Counted from the first letter of the stretch, positions 18,317 to 27,335 are shown. The stretch: DNA of 64,000 bases from Candidatus Delongbacteria bacterium (GCA_016937995.1 JAFGVM010000016.1:155332-219331); one strand, 5' to 3'. Notes: generated by a model from the letters alone, not told the origin. Translations and numbers: made by a program.

Positions 18317-19795
18317 ATGAGCAGAGACAGATGGTCATCAAGATATATTTTTCTCTTTGCGGCGATCGGAAGTGCAGTAGGATTAGGGAATGTATGGAAA
18401 TTTCCATATTTAGCTTATAAATATGGGGGAGGTGCTTTTCTGATACCATATTTAATTGCCCTTGCTTTGATCGGGATCCCGCTGCTGACCATAGAATTTG
18501 CTATTGGACAGAAAATGCAGAGCGGTGCTTTGGATTCTTTCGTAAAATTGCATAAAAGAGCAGGTGGTATAGGTTTTGCCGCAATTTTTGCTGGATTTAT
18601 CGTAGTTGTCTACTATGCTGCTGTTATGGCCTGGTCACTATTGTACTTATTTCAATCATTTACAAATGATCTTCCATGGGCATCAGATTCGGGAAACCAT
18701 TTTTTCAATAAAGTACTTACCATTTCTTCAGGTGTCGGAGATATTGGAGGTGTGAACTGGATTTTATTCATTTCTCTATTCTTTGTTTGGGTCATGATAT
18801 ATTTTACAATCTGGAAAGGTGTTAAAAGTGTAGGAAAGGTCGTTACCATCACTATGCCCTTACCGATCATACTTTTAGCTGTTCTATTTATTCGTGGAAT
18901 TACTCTCAAAGGCGCCGGCTATGGAATTTCAGCTTATTTAACACCTAATTTTAAAATTCTACTTGATACAGATATCTGGTTAGCTGCTATTTCTCAGATA
19001 TTTTTTACTCTCAGCATCGGTTTTGGTATAATGATAGCTTATGCAAGTTACAATAAAAAAGATCAGAATGTACTTGGAGATGCTGTTATAACTGCTGTAG
19101 TGAACTCAGCTATAAGTCTCTTTGCTGGTTTTGTTGTTTTTTCAGTGCTTGGTTATATGGCAACTTCTACAGGAGCTGATATTAGTGAGGTGGCAAAAAG
19201 CGGTCCTGGACTAGCTTTTGTTGTGTTCCCGAAGGCTCTCTCCCTTATGCCATGGGCAGGATTTTTCTCGGTTCTGTTTTTTATAACACTTTTAAGTTTG
19301 GGTATAGACAGTGCATTCTCTTTGATCGAAGCAGTGAATACATCCCTGAAAGACCGGTTCCCTAAATTAAGTTTGGCAAAAATATCATTTTATACCTGTA
19401 CATCAGCTTTTCTTCTCGGTATTTTGTTCGTAACGAACGCAGGTCTTTATTATTTAGATATCGTTGACCATTTTATTACATATTATGGTCTGGTCATAGT
19501 AGGTTTTTTTGAGGTCATAATCATTGGATGGGTTTACAAAGCAAAACGTATGAGGGATTTCATTAATAGTGTGTCAAAATTCAAACTTGGAATTTGGTTT
19601 GATATATTGATCAAATTCTTCATTCCTCTTATACTAGTATTAATTCTTATTGATAATTTGATAAACGAATTTAAAACAAATTACGAAGGCTACCCTGACT
19701 GGGCATTGAGGATTGGTTGGGGACTTATAGTATTTCAAATAGTTGTTGCCTTATTTTTTGTTCTCAGAAATAAAAATATTGATGAAGAGGAATAA
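18317..19795 (+). CDS. Sodium-dependent transporter of the NSS (SNF) family
   Basis: An inner-membrane symporter, usually for amino acids, driven by sodium. The 492 residues start MSRDRWSSRYIFLFAAIGSA and continue with the family signature GLGNVWKFPYLAYKYGGGAF (TM1). Around ten to twelve hydrophobic segments follow. The unwound TM1 region (AIGSAVGLGN) that coordinates sodium in LeuT-type proteins is intact. A strong ribosome site AAGGAG lies 7 bp before the ATG. The substrate is not predictable. Single gene between the tRNA-Phe terminator and a hairpin at 19806. Confidence 0.93.
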   Translation: MSRDRWSSRYIFLFAAIGSAVGLGNVWKFPYLAYKYGGGAFLIPYLIALALIGIPLLTIEFAIGQKMQSGALDSFVKLHKRAGGIGFAAIFAGFIVVVYYAAVMAWSLLYLFQSFTNDLPWASDSGNHFFNKVLTISSGVGDIGGVNWILFISLFFVWVMIYFTIWKGVKSVGKVVTITMPLPIILLAVLFIRGITLKGAGYGISAYLTPNFKILLDTDIWLAAISQIFFTLSIGFGIMIAYASYNKKDQNVLGDAVITAVVNSAISLFAGFVVFSVLGYMATSTGADISEVAKSGPGLAFVVFPKALSLMPWAGFFSVLFFITLLSLGIDSAFSLIEAVNTSLKDRFPKLSLAKISFYTCTSAFLLGILFVTNAGLYYLDIVDHFITYYGLVIVGFFEVIIIGWVYKAKRMRDFINSVSKFKLGIWFDILIKFFIPLILVLILIDNLINEFKTNYEGYPDWALRIGWGLIVFQIVVALFFVLRNKNIDEEE

Positions 19796-19805
19796 GTATT
19801 AAAAA

Positions 19806-19828
19806 GTGTGGAGTGTAATGCTCCACAC
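19806..19828. terminator. Hairpin between convergent genes
   Basis: GTGTGGAG-TGTAATG-CTCCACAC, perfect 8-bp stem, between the converging transporter and miaA. There is no clean U tract, so termination is only likely. Confidence 0.55.
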
Positions 19829-19834
19829 GATCCT

Positions 19835-20746
19835 TTATTTTAATTTTTTCAGAACTAGATTTATCTTTTCTTCCATAGACAAATCTCCATCGATCCAATT
19901 AATACCGATACCGTTTTTCTCCATTCTTCTAAACCATGTCATCTGACGTTTTGAAAATCTGTGAATTGAAGAATTAAGTTTCTGGAACATATCATTATAA
20001 TTATATTGACCGTCAAGATATTCGGCTAAATATTTATATTCAAGCCCGTAATATATCAGCTTCTCTTTAGATACTCCCATATCCAATAATTTTTTTGCTT
20101 CATCCACCATACCTTCTTCAAATCTGGCTCGCAATCTGTCCGTTATCCTTTTCTTTAGCCGGTCTCTGTCAAAACGAATGGCAAATATTACATACTCTAA
20201 TTCAGGAATTTGTTCATCGACATCATTTTCTGTCTGATAAACCGCAATTTCGATCGCTCTGATTAATCTTTTTCTGTACATAACATCAGTAATATTATGA
20301 GGTGTCGTGAATTGATTTAAAATATCGGCCAGCTCTTCATCTGTTTTATCAGATAATTCATTTCTAAGAATATCATTTACAGGAACATTTATTAGTTTAT
20401 AGTTCTTCAGAACAGATTCAACATAAAGACCTGATCCTCCGCATAATACCGGTTGCTTCCCTCTGGAAGTGATATCCTCATATACTTTTATAAAATCATT
20501 CTGATATCTAAAAATATTGTATTCCTCACCGGGTTCACAGATATTAATTAAGTGAAATGGTATATTTATGTCATTTATAACAAAATCATCAAGGTCTTTT
20601 CCTGTGCCGATATTCATATGTTTATATACCTGTCTTGAATCGGCACTTATAACCTCTCCGTTAAGTAGACCGGCAATATTAGCTGCAAGTTTAGTTTTTC
20701 CGGTTGCGGTTTGTCCGGTTATTACTATTAATTTAGCTTTTGAAAT
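19835..20746 (-). CDS. miaA: tRNA dimethylallyltransferase, apparently starting at AUU
   Basis: Adds the dimethylallyl group to A37 of tRNAs that read UNN codons. The first canonical ATG in this frame (20617) would cut off the P-loop. Reading further upstream restores KLIVITGQTATGKT (residues 5-18) and ISADSRQVYKHMNIGTGK, the expected start of MiaA. An in-frame stop (TAA, 20761-20759) lies above, and between it and the P-loop there is no ATG, GTG or TTG. The codon ATT at 20746-20744 follows CGGAG by 6 bases and is the best start, giving 303 residues, the usual length. Later motifs include LVLCGGSGLYVESVL-like (PVLCGGSGLYVESVL) and RRMTWFR-like RQMTWFRRM. Genomically solitary. Confidence 0.88.
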   Translation of the reverse strand: MSKAKLIVITGQTATGKTKLAANIAGLLNGEVISADSRQVYKHMNIGTGKDLDDFVINDINIPFHLINICEPGEEYNIFRYQNDFIKVYEDITSRGKQPVLCGGSGLYVESVLKNYKLINVPVNDILRNELSDKTDEELADILNQFTTPHNITDVMYRKRLIRAIEIAVYQTENDVDEQIPELEYVIFAIRFDRDRLKKRITDRLRARFEEGMVDEAKKLLDMGVSKEKLIYYGLEYKYLAEYLDGQYNYNDMFQKLNSSIHRFSKRQMTWFRRMEKNGIGINWIDGDLSMEEKINLVLKKLK

Positions 20747-20757
20747 AAAAAACTCCG
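20744..20757 (-). promoter_or_regulatory. Ribosome site and AUU start codon of miaA
   Basis: On the minus strand the order is CCGGAG, TTTTTT, ATT. It is the only sensible initiation signal that keeps the MiaA P-loop. Confidence 0.65.
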
Positions 20758-20783
20758 GTTAAGTTATTTCTTATTTCGTAATA

Positions 20784-20814
20784 ATAAAAAAAACCTTCCA
20801 TTTAAGGAAGGTTT
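20784..20814 (-). terminator. Intrinsic terminator of the small secreted protein gene
   Basis: On the minus strand, AAACCTTCC-TTAAAT-GGAAGGTTT is followed by a run of T. It lies 42 bp after the stop of the gene at 20856-21206. Confidence 0.85.
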
Positions 20815-20855
20815 AAATTTGAAATAAAAAGATGCTTCGTATTTTTTTTAAAACA

Positions 20856-21206
20856 TTATTGAGTCGTTTTTTCCAGAAATTTCTTTATTCTGAAGGTGGT
20901 CTCAGGAATGTTATCTGTTTTTACTAAGATCCAGACTGTAGTATATCCTTTACCGGCAAGGTCTTTTAAGCTTTTTAGGTCTGTTATGCAAATCCCGTCT
21001 TCGCATTTTACAAGTTTTACTTCTTCACCTAATAGTTCCCCTCCATTCAGGCTGTCGTAAAATTTAAAGGTCACTTTGTAAGTACCGTCATCGAGAGGCA
21101 ATCCATACTTGTCGGATAAAGTACTCTTAAAATTACCTGATTTTAATTTTTCGACTCCTAACAATGCTACGGTCAACATCATCAATACCAATAACACTTT
21201 CTTCAT
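20856..21206 (-). CDS. Small secreted protein of unknown function
   Basis: The 116 residues start with a signal peptide (MKKVLLVLMMLTVALLGVE). The mature part is about 95 residues and contains GLPLDDGTYKVTFKFYDS and GGELLGEEVKLVKCEDGICI, a beta-rich pattern with two cysteines (C85 and C90 approximately). This could be a small carbohydrate-binding-like or tail-fibre-like beta domain, since 'L.DGTY.VTF.LYD...GG..LW.E' patterns occur in such proteins. I do not recognise a named family. It has a strong ribosome site (GAAAGGAGGAAAAT) and its own terminator, so it is monocistronic and probably well expressed. Confidence 0.7.
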   Translation of the reverse strand: MKKVLLVLMMLTVALLGVEKLKSGNFKSTLSDKYGLPLDDGTYKVTFKFYDSLNGGELLGEEVKLVKCEDGICITDLKSLKDLAGKGYTTVWILVKTDNIPETTFRIKKFLEKTTQ

Positions 21207-21555
21207 ATTTTCCTCCTTTCGTCCCCTTTTAATTGGAGATCACGTACGAAAAAAATTAGAGGGTAAGGTTTTCTATTTCTCAGTTTTACACTTTAAGAAA
21301 CGTTCAAGAAAATTCTATATTTCACCATCAACACTATTAAATAAAACCTAGTTCAATCCCCTCGGATTTTTTTTCATATTTTCAATATAACTAAAATTTC
21401 GTGATTTGTCAAATGAGAAAAATCATATGCGACTATTTAGATATTAGTATAAGGTCAATATGTCCTGTAATTATTTTCTGGGAGTTTTATAATTCTAATT
21501 AAAATCATTTATTAAATTAACTGTTTTTTGTATCTTTATATTCCGGTTAAAAAAC
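21207..21555. other. 349-bp intergenic region without a gene
   Basis: Divergent upstream region of the small secreted protein (minus strand) and uvrA (plus strand). It is AT-rich. I see no palindromic SOS box and no convincing promoter hexamers, and nothing else recognisable. Confidence 0.6.
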
Positions 21556-24438
21556 GTGGCAGGATTTATGAGAACATCAGACAAATTAATAATAAAAGGT
21601 GCGAACGAGCACAATTTAAAAAATATAGACCTCGAACTTGAAAAGAACAAGCTTATAGTCTTCACAGGCATCAGCGGGTCTGGAAAATCTTCCATGGCTT
21701 TTGACACTATTTATACAGAGGGTCAGAGAAGATATGTTGAATCCTTATCAAATTATACCAAGCAGTTTCTGGGTATTATGAAAAAACCTGTAGTAGACTC
21801 TATTGAAGGGTTATCACCTGCGATATCCATTGAACAGAAGACATCATCGTCTAACCCAAGGTCAACAGTGGGGACAGTTACAGAGATCTTCGACTTTGTC
21901 AGGATGCTTTTTGCAAGAGCCGGTCATCAATACTGCTACAGTTGCGAAAATGAGGTCCATTCCAGGGCTTTAGATGAAATAATCGGTGATATCCTTAAGA
22001 GTCTTGAAGAAAATACAAAGTTCATAATAATTTCACCTTACATAGAAAGACAGAAAGGGAATTTGAAAAATTCTCTCGATTTCTTACGGGCTGAAGGATT
22101 TTTCAGAGTAATTATAGATGAAAAAGAATATACTCTTGATGATGAGATCAATGTTGATGAGAAAAAATTTCATAAACTGTATGTTATAGTTGATAGATTA
22201 AAAAAGAGAGACGATATAAAAAGCAGGCTGGCGGAATCTGTTGAAATAGCTTTGAAGCTTTCAGGTGGTAATCTTATTATTGATGATCTTGATAAGAAAG
22301 AACAGAAGTTATACAGTGAAAAAAATTACTGTCAGAAATGTCATATCAGTTATCCTGACCTGTCCCCGAATTCATTTTCTTTTAACACTCCGGCCGGTAT
22401 GTGCAGTGATTGTCACGGGCTGGGTTTCATAAAAACTGTGGACATCAATAAACTCGTTAAATATCCAAAAAAAAGTATCTCTCAGGGTGCTATTCCTTAT
22501 GTGATGGGTCAAAATATCGAATTCAAGAAGATCAGGAGTATATTTAAAGCTTATGATGTTGATTTTAATACTCCTGTAAATAAAATTCCTGAGAAATTGT
22601 TCAAAGCGATAATGTACGGTACTTCAAAAACACTTTCGATGGATTATGTTTCTAAAAGTTTTCAGGGTGTGATCACAACATCTTATGAAGGACTTTCAAA
22701 TTTAATTGAGAGACGTTACAGAGAAACCAGTTCCAATATGGCAAGACATTACTACGAATCTTTCATGATGGACAGCTGTTGCGTCTCTTGCGAAGGAAAA
22801 AGGCTAAAAAAAGAATCACTGGCCGTTAAAGTACACGGTCACAGTATAGACCAGATCACATCAATGGAAATTAATAAATTAACTGAATTTGTAAAAGATC
22901 TTCCTGGTCATCTTACGGAAAAGGAAAATGAGATCATAAAGGAATTGCAGAAGGAGATGTGTGAAAGGTTGAACTTTTTGATGAATGTGGGTTTGCAATA
23001 TCTGACTCTGGACAGAAATGCAAGAACGTTATCAGGAGGTGAAGCTCAGAGAATTAGGCTTGCAAGTCAGATCGCAAGTGGTCTAACAGGAGTGATCTAT
23101 GTTCTTGACGAACCGAGTATAGGTCTTCATCAGAAAGACAATAAAAAATTGCTTGATAACTTGATCGAACTCAAGAACAAAGGTAATACTGTTATCGTGG
23201 TTGAGCATGACAGAGAAACTATTGAGGCTGCTGAAACGATAGTGGACTTTGGTAAGGAAGCAGGAGTCTACGGAGGAGATATTGTATATAGGGGAGATTA
23301 TAAGAATCTTGAAAAAAACAGATCTCATACTTCCGATTATGTTTTCAGAAGGGAAAATGTAAATATTGAAAATAAAAGCAATGAAAATTCAGGTGAAATA
23401 GTTCTGTCAAAAGTTTCCACTAATAACCTGAAAGATATCAATGTAAGTTTTCCTTTGAACAAAATGACAGTTGTTACCGGTGTTTCCGGTGCGGGTAAAA
23501 GTAGCCTCGTGATGGATACACTCTATCCTGCATTAAAGTCTATGGCAAAGAACAAAGAAGATCTCAAAGATCCTGCCTCAAAGATAGAAGCGAACTACAA
23601 TGATATATATATCAAAGATACTTTCGGAAAAAAATTCAATGATTTTGAAGTCAGATTGATAAAGATCGATCAAAATCCTATAGGCAGAACCCCAAGGTCA
23701 AATCCGGTTACATATATTGGTGCTTTTGATACTATCAGAGAGATCATGGCTAAATCAAAGCTTGCAAGGATGAGAGGTTATACAAAATCACGTTTCAGTT
23801 TCAATGTGAAAGGTGGTCGCTGTGAAAAATGCCAGGGTAGCGGTGTGATCAAAATTGAGATGCATTTCCTTGCGGATGTTTATGTAGAGTGTGATGTTTG
23901 TAACGGTAAGCGCTATAATTCCGAGACATTGGAAGTAACTTTTAAAGATAAAAATATTAACGAAATTTTGAACCTAGATGTTCAGGAAGCTTATGAATTG
24001 TTTAAGAATATACCTGCTTTAAAAAATAAACTTGGAACTTTAATGTCTGTGGGGATGGGATATGTTAAACTTGGTCAACCTTCGACTACATTGTCCGGTG
24101 GGGAAGCACAGAGGATAAAACTTGCTAAAGAACTTTCCAGAGCAAAGATACAGGGAACTGTATATATTTTAGATGAACCAACAACAGGTTTGCACTTTTT
24201 AGATATTCAGCATCTTCTTAATGTTCTAAAAGAACTCAGAGATTCTGGTAGTACAGTTATCATCATTGAGCATAATCTTGATGTGATCGTTAATTGTGAT
24301 CATGTAATAGATCTTGGTCCTGATGGCGGGCCTACCGGTGGAAAACTTGTATTTCAGGGAAGTGTTGAGGAGATCGCTAAATCTAAAAAAGGTTACACTG
24401 CTAAAGAGGTCAGGAAGGAATTGAAAGCGAGAGGATAG
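21556..24438 (+). CDS. uvrA: Excinuclease ABC subunit A
   Basis: Damage-recognition ATPase of nucleotide excision repair. About 960 residues, the normal length, with two ABC modules. Walker A motifs are GISGSGKSS (near 40) and GVSGAGKSS (near 645), and signatures are LSGGEAQRIRLASQ and LSGGEAQRIKLAKE. Walker B motifs are VLDEPSIGLH and LDEPTTGLH. Zinc-binding cysteine pairs are present (CQKCHISYPDLSP with CSDCHGLG; CEKCQGSG with CDVCNGKR). The longest frame starts at GTG 21556. The ATG at 21568, after AGGA, is a likely alternative that removes four residues. Stands alone. Confidence 0.97.
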   Translation: MAGFMRTSDKLIIKGANEHNLKNIDLELEKNKLIVFTGISGSGKSSMAFDTIYTEGQRRYVESLSNYTKQFLGIMKKPVVDSIEGLSPAISIEQKTSSSNPRSTVGTVTEIFDFVRMLFARAGHQYCYSCENEVHSRALDEIIGDILKSLEENTKFIIISPYIERQKGNLKNSLDFLRAEGFFRVIIDEKEYTLDDEINVDEKKFHKLYVIVDRLKKRDDIKSRLAESVEIALKLSGGNLIIDDLDKKEQKLYSEKNYCQKCHISYPDLSPNSFSFNTPAGMCSDCHGLGFIKTVDINKLVKYPKKSISQGAIPYVMGQNIEFKKIRSIFKAYDVDFNTPVNKIPEKLFKAIMYGTSKTLSMDYVSKSFQGVITTSYEGLSNLIERRYRETSSNMARHYYESFMMDSCCVSCEGKRLKKESLAVKVHGHSIDQITSMEINKLTEFVKDLPGHLTEKENEIIKELQKEMCERLNFLMNVGLQYLTLDRNARTLSGGEAQRIRLASQIASGLTGVIYVLDEPSIGLHQKDNKKLLDNLIELKNKGNTVIVVEHDRETIEAAETIVDFGKEAGVYGGDIVYRGDYKNLEKNRSHTSDYVFRRENVNIENKSNENSGEIVLSKVSTNNLKDINVSFPLNKMTVVTGVSGAGKSSLVMDTLYPALKSMAKNKEDLKDPASKIEANYNDIYIKDTFGKKFNDFEVRLIKIDQNPIGRTPRSNPVTYIGAFDTIREIMAKSKLARMRGYTKSRFSFNVKGGRCEKCQGSGVIKIEMHFLADVYVECDVCNGKRYNSETLEVTFKDKNINEILNLDVQEAYELFKNIPALKNKLGTLMSVGMGYVKLGQPSTTLSGGEAQRIKLAKELSRAKIQGTVYILDEPTTGLHFLDIQHLLNVLKELRDSGSTVIIIEHNLDVIVNCDHVIDLGPDGGPTGGKLVFQGSVEEIAKSKKGYTAKEVRKELKARG

Positions 24439-24442
24439 GAAG

Positions 24443-24468
24443 TTACACTGAGCGGAGTCGAAGTGTTA
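24443..24468. repeat. REP-like palindrome
   Basis: TTACACTGAGCGGAG and TCGAAGTGTTA form an imperfect palindrome downstream of uvrA. The core CTGAGCGGAGTCGAAG is a common intergenic repeat motif in many bacteria. Confidence 0.55.
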
Positions 24469-24547
24469 GATTATTTTAGTCGTAGCCGGAAGTACGTTAC
24501 GAAGGAATGCGTTCATCATTAAGTTGGAAGTTTAATAGGAGAAATTT

Positions 24548-25501
24548 ATGTCACAATTTCACAGATTGGTCTATATCGATAAAATGATCAAAGAGTTCGG
24601 TCAAGTTACAAAAAAACAAGTCATCGATGAATTCCAGGTAAAAATTGGTACAGTAAAAAATGATTTCAGATACATGAAATTTGAAGTAAACTCTCCGATT
24701 GTATATTCTAGAAAGAAAAAGGCTTATCATTATAAAGATGACGGATTTGAACTATTCTCATTTAGACAAGAGAAGATCTTTCTCTTCTTTGTTTTGTTGA
24801 AGCAATTACTTCACCACGAAACATTAATGCCACTTGATCCTACAAATATACTCGAACTGATAAAAAGGGATGTCGATCCTGAATATTTAAAACTCGAGAC
24901 AAAAATAAGTTATGAGCTTTCAGAATTTGAATATCCTGATATGGAAAAGTTTGCAAGAATAGTCGGTTCGATGCTCAGGAAGTTCACTCTCAACATAAAA
25001 TATCTCGGTGCTAAAGGTAAAAAGTCATCTAGGGCAATTGAACCTTTCCATATTTTCTATTATCAGGGAAAGTGGTATGTATTAGCTCATTGCAGAAAGA
25101 AAGATGAATTAAGAATGTTCTTATTGTCAAGAATAGTAAAGATCGATGATAAGAACTCAGAAAAATTCAGTTGTAAAAGATATAAAGCTAAAGAGCTAAG
25201 AGATTTCTTGAATGACAGTTTTGGTATAGCACGGGGAAAAGAAGCAGATACCGCAGTAATAAGATTTTATGAACCTGTAATGTACCATATTAGAGATCAA
25301 AGGTGGCACAAGGATCAAAAAGTTAAAGTTGTAGACAATGATAAAGAAAAATATATTCAATTCACTCTTCCGGTTGCAAAATATGAAGAATTAGTCGGCA
25401 GAGTTCTCCGCTTCTCCCCCGATGCTGAGATCATTGCACCTCAAGCGATGAGAGAAATGTGGCTTTCAAAACTAAAACTATCTCTAAACAAGTATAATTA
25501 A
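24548..25501 (+). CDS. WYL-domain transcriptional regulator
   Basis: The 317 residues have an N-terminal DNA-binding region at about 1-60 (VTKKQVIDEFQVKIGTVKND), a linker, and a WYL domain at about 145-215. The WYL domain includes AIEPFHIFYYQGKWYVLAH and the following LSRIVKI. A C-terminal extension (WCX-like, about 230-310) ends in AQAMREMWLSKLK-like sequence. WYL regulators bind nucleic-acid or nucleotide ligands and often control defence or stress genes. A clear ribosome site AGGAG lies 7 bp before the ATG. It sits directly upstream of two long palindromes and a Fic gene on the same strand, so it may regulate them, though the Fic protein itself could do so too. Confidence 0.88.
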   Translation: MSQFHRLVYIDKMIKEFGQVTKKQVIDEFQVKIGTVKNDFRYMKFEVNSPIVYSRKKKAYHYKDDGFELFSFRQEKIFLFFVLLKQLLHHETLMPLDPTNILELIKRDVDPEYLKLETKISYELSEFEYPDMEKFARIVGSMLRKFTLNIKYLGAKGKKSSRAIEPFHIFYYQGKWYVLAHCRKKDELRMFLLSRIVKIDDKNSEKFSCKRYKAKELRDFLNDSFGIARGKEADTAVIRFYEPVMYHIRDQRWHKDQKVKVVDNDKEKYIQFTLPVAKYEELVGRVLRFSPDAEIIAPQAMREMWLSKLKLSLNKYN

Positions 25502-25506
25502 TTCAT

Positions 25507-25541
25507 TATTTTATACATATCCTAAGTTTATGTATAAAATA
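25507..25541. promoter_or_regulatory. Probable operator, perfect 13-bp palindrome
   Basis: TATTTTATACATA, 9 bp, TATGTATAAAATA, starting 6 bp after the WYL gene stop. It lacks the GC-rich stem expected of a terminator. It shares its half-site with the palindrome at 25609-25641. Confidence 0.7.
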
Positions 25542-25608
25542 TAGATATAATCCGGGTTATCTCTGCAGTTTTTACCATTGACATCGTATGTTTTTTTGCT
25601 TAAGTTGA

Positions 25609-25641
25609 ATATGTATAAATAATTCGACAATTTATACATAT
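25609..25641. promoter_or_regulatory. Probable operator, perfect 12-bp palindrome before the Fic gene
   Basis: ATATGTATAAAT, 9 bp (AATTCGACA), ATTTATACATAT. It is the same half-site as at 25507-25541 but in the opposite arrangement, again with a 9-bp centre. Further degenerate half-sites (ATGTATAG, ATGTACAA) follow up to the start codon. Confidence 0.72.
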
Positions 25642-25685
25642 CATTAAAACATGTATAGAAATGTACAAAATATATAGGTGTCAAA

Positions 25686-26762
25686 ATGAATTTCGAATTA
25701 AAACCATTACCCGTATTGGGTGTTGATCTGGAAACAAAGAATATTTTAAAAAAATGCGCAACAGCAAATCGTTACCTGGCTGAGCTGAAAGGAATATCCG
25801 GTACTATTCCAAACCAGCAGATATTGATAAATACATTATCAATACAGGAAGCAAAAGACAGCTCTGAGATCGAAAATATCATTACAACTCATGACGAACT
25901 TTTTAAAACAGAACTGTTCCCTGCTGCAAAATTTATCAATCCGGCGGCAAAAGAAGTATCTGATTATGTTTCTGCATTAAGAAAAGGTTACGAACTTGTA
26001 AAACAGAACGATCTTCTGACTACAAATAATATAATCGATATACAGTCGGCACTGGAAAGGAATAATTCAGGAATAAGAAAATTACCCGGAACTGTTCTGA
26101 AAAATGAAAAAACCGGTGAAATAATATATACTCCCCCTCAGAATTATTATGATGTTATCAAATTGCTGGATAATCTTGTAAGATTTATCAATGATGATGA
26201 ATTATTGCATGTTGATGATCTTATAAAAATGGCTCTAATCCATTATCAGTTTGAAAGTATTCATCCTTTTTATGACGGTAACGGTAGAACCGGGAGAATA
26301 ATAAATGTTCTTTATCTTGTGCTGAAAAATATGCTGGATATTCCGGTCTTGTATTTAAGTAGGTATATTGTGCAAAATAAAAAAGAATATTACAGTTTGT
26401 TACAGGAAGTCAGGGATAAAGATAATTGGGAATCCTGGATACTTTTTATGCTTGATGCAATTGAAAATACATCAAAACAAACTATCACGAAAATACAGGA
26501 AATAAATGAAGCATTAATGTCATATAAACATCAGATAAGAGCTAAATATAAATTTTACAGTCAGGATTTGATAAACAATCTATTTTTTCATCCATATACA
26601 AAGATTGAATTCATACAGAAATCACTTAAAATAACAAGACTAACTGCAACAAAATACCTAGATGAGCTGACAAAAGGTGGTTTTTTAAATAAAGAAAAAA
26701 TCGGAAGATCCAATTACTACATTAACATAGCACTTTTTAGAATTTTGAGCAATAATATTTAA
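25686..26762 (+). CDS. Fic-family protein with inhibitory helix and C-terminal winged helix
   Basis: Likely an AMPylating (or related nucleotidyl-transferring) enzyme. The 358 residues carry the catalytic Fic motif H193PFYDGNGRTGR204 complete. An N-terminal inhibitory motif of the form [S/T]xxxE[G/N] is present (S59-SEI-E63-N64), the class II arrangement in which the glutamate blocks ATP. A hairpin 'flap' is likely around 135-150 (TGEIIYTPP). The C-terminal part at about 295-350 (HPYTKIEFIQKSLKITRLTA, DELTKGGFLNKE) looks like a winged helix, as in DUF4172/Fic-HTH proteins. That domain could bind the palindromes just upstream and autoregulate. Ribosome site GGTG is weak. Confidence 0.9.
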   Translation: MNFELKPLPVLGVDLETKNILKKCATANRYLAELKGISGTIPNQQILINTLSIQEAKDSSEIENIITTHDELFKTELFPAAKFINPAAKEVSDYVSALRKGYELVKQNDLLTTNNIIDIQSALERNNSGIRKLPGTVLKNEKTGEIIYTPPQNYYDVIKLLDNLVRFINDDELLHVDDLIKMALIHYQFESIHPFYDGNGRTGRIINVLYLVLKNMLDIPVLYLSRYIVQNKKEYYSLLQEVRDKDNWESWILFMLDAIENTSKQTITKIQEINEALMSYKHQIRAKYKFYSQDLINNLFFHPYTKIEFIQKSLKITRLTATKYLDELTKGGFLNKEKIGRSNYYINIALFRILSNNI

Positions 26763-26969
26763 TTTCCCCTCCCTAAAATTAAAAATAATTAAGCAAAGAA
26801 ATTCAATGAAGGTTGATTTTATTAAGAAGGAGCTAAGAGCAACTAAGTGACTTTGAGAATAAAATTAGCCTGACGAAGAAGTTCGAAGTTTAATTTTTTT
26901 TTACTGGTCAAATTTAATACCCCCTAACAGTATTACATTACAGATGTGAATGCTTAAATAGGAGGTATC

Positions 26970-27275
26970 GTGAAAATCCCAAATAAAATAAACTGCAAGA
27001 AATGCAATACAACATTAGCAACTTCCGGGTATGTAGGTAGAGACATTACAGGTAGATATGTTAGATGTATTACCTGCGATAAAGAATTGAAAAGAGGATA
27101 CTTTTCCTTTGGTCTCTTAGGAGGTTACGCAAAAGTTTACACTATTCATATGGCCGATTTCCAGGTAAAGATCGTATGCGAGAAGTGTTTTAAGAGAATA
27201 AACAAATCAGGCATTAAATGCTACAATTGCGAAGTAGGGGTCGATTCCCATTCGACCCCAATTAGCAGAACATGA
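26970..27275 (+). CDS. Small zinc-ribbon-like protein, C-terminus encoded by a repeat
   Basis: The 101 residues contain four cysteine pairs: CKKC (res 9-12), CITC (about 38-41), CEKC (about 72-75) and CYNC (about 86-89). This suggests one or two zinc ribbons. The centre (GYFSFGLLGGYAKVYTIHMADFQ, split here as GYFSFGLLGG and AKVYTIHMADFQ) is not recognised. It starts with GTG at 26970, 4 bp after a perfect AGGAGG. The last 13 or so residues (VGVDSHSTPISRT) are read from a REP-like palindrome at 27237-27259, so the natural C-terminus may have been shorter or altered by the repeat. Function unknown. Confidence 0.65.
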   Translation: MKIPNKINCKKCNTTLATSGYVGRDITGRYVRCITCDKELKRGYFSFGLLGGYAKVYTIHMADFQVKIVCEKCFKRINKSGIKCYNCEVGVDSHSTPISRT

Positions 27276-27303
27276 TCTTGAACAAGGGGTTTCAACCCCT
27301 TGT
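27234..27303. repeat. Two REP-like palindromes
   Basis: First, GTAGGGGTCGA with TCGACCCC (stem 27237-27244/27252-27259), overlapping the end of the zinc-ribbon gene. Second, ACAAGGGG-TTTCAA-CCCCTTGT (27282-27303). The first begins with the GTAG tetranucleotide typical of RAYT-associated REP sequences. Confidence 0.65.
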
Positions 27304-27335
27304 ATGCAGTTAAATAAACAAAAGGAGATAGAACA

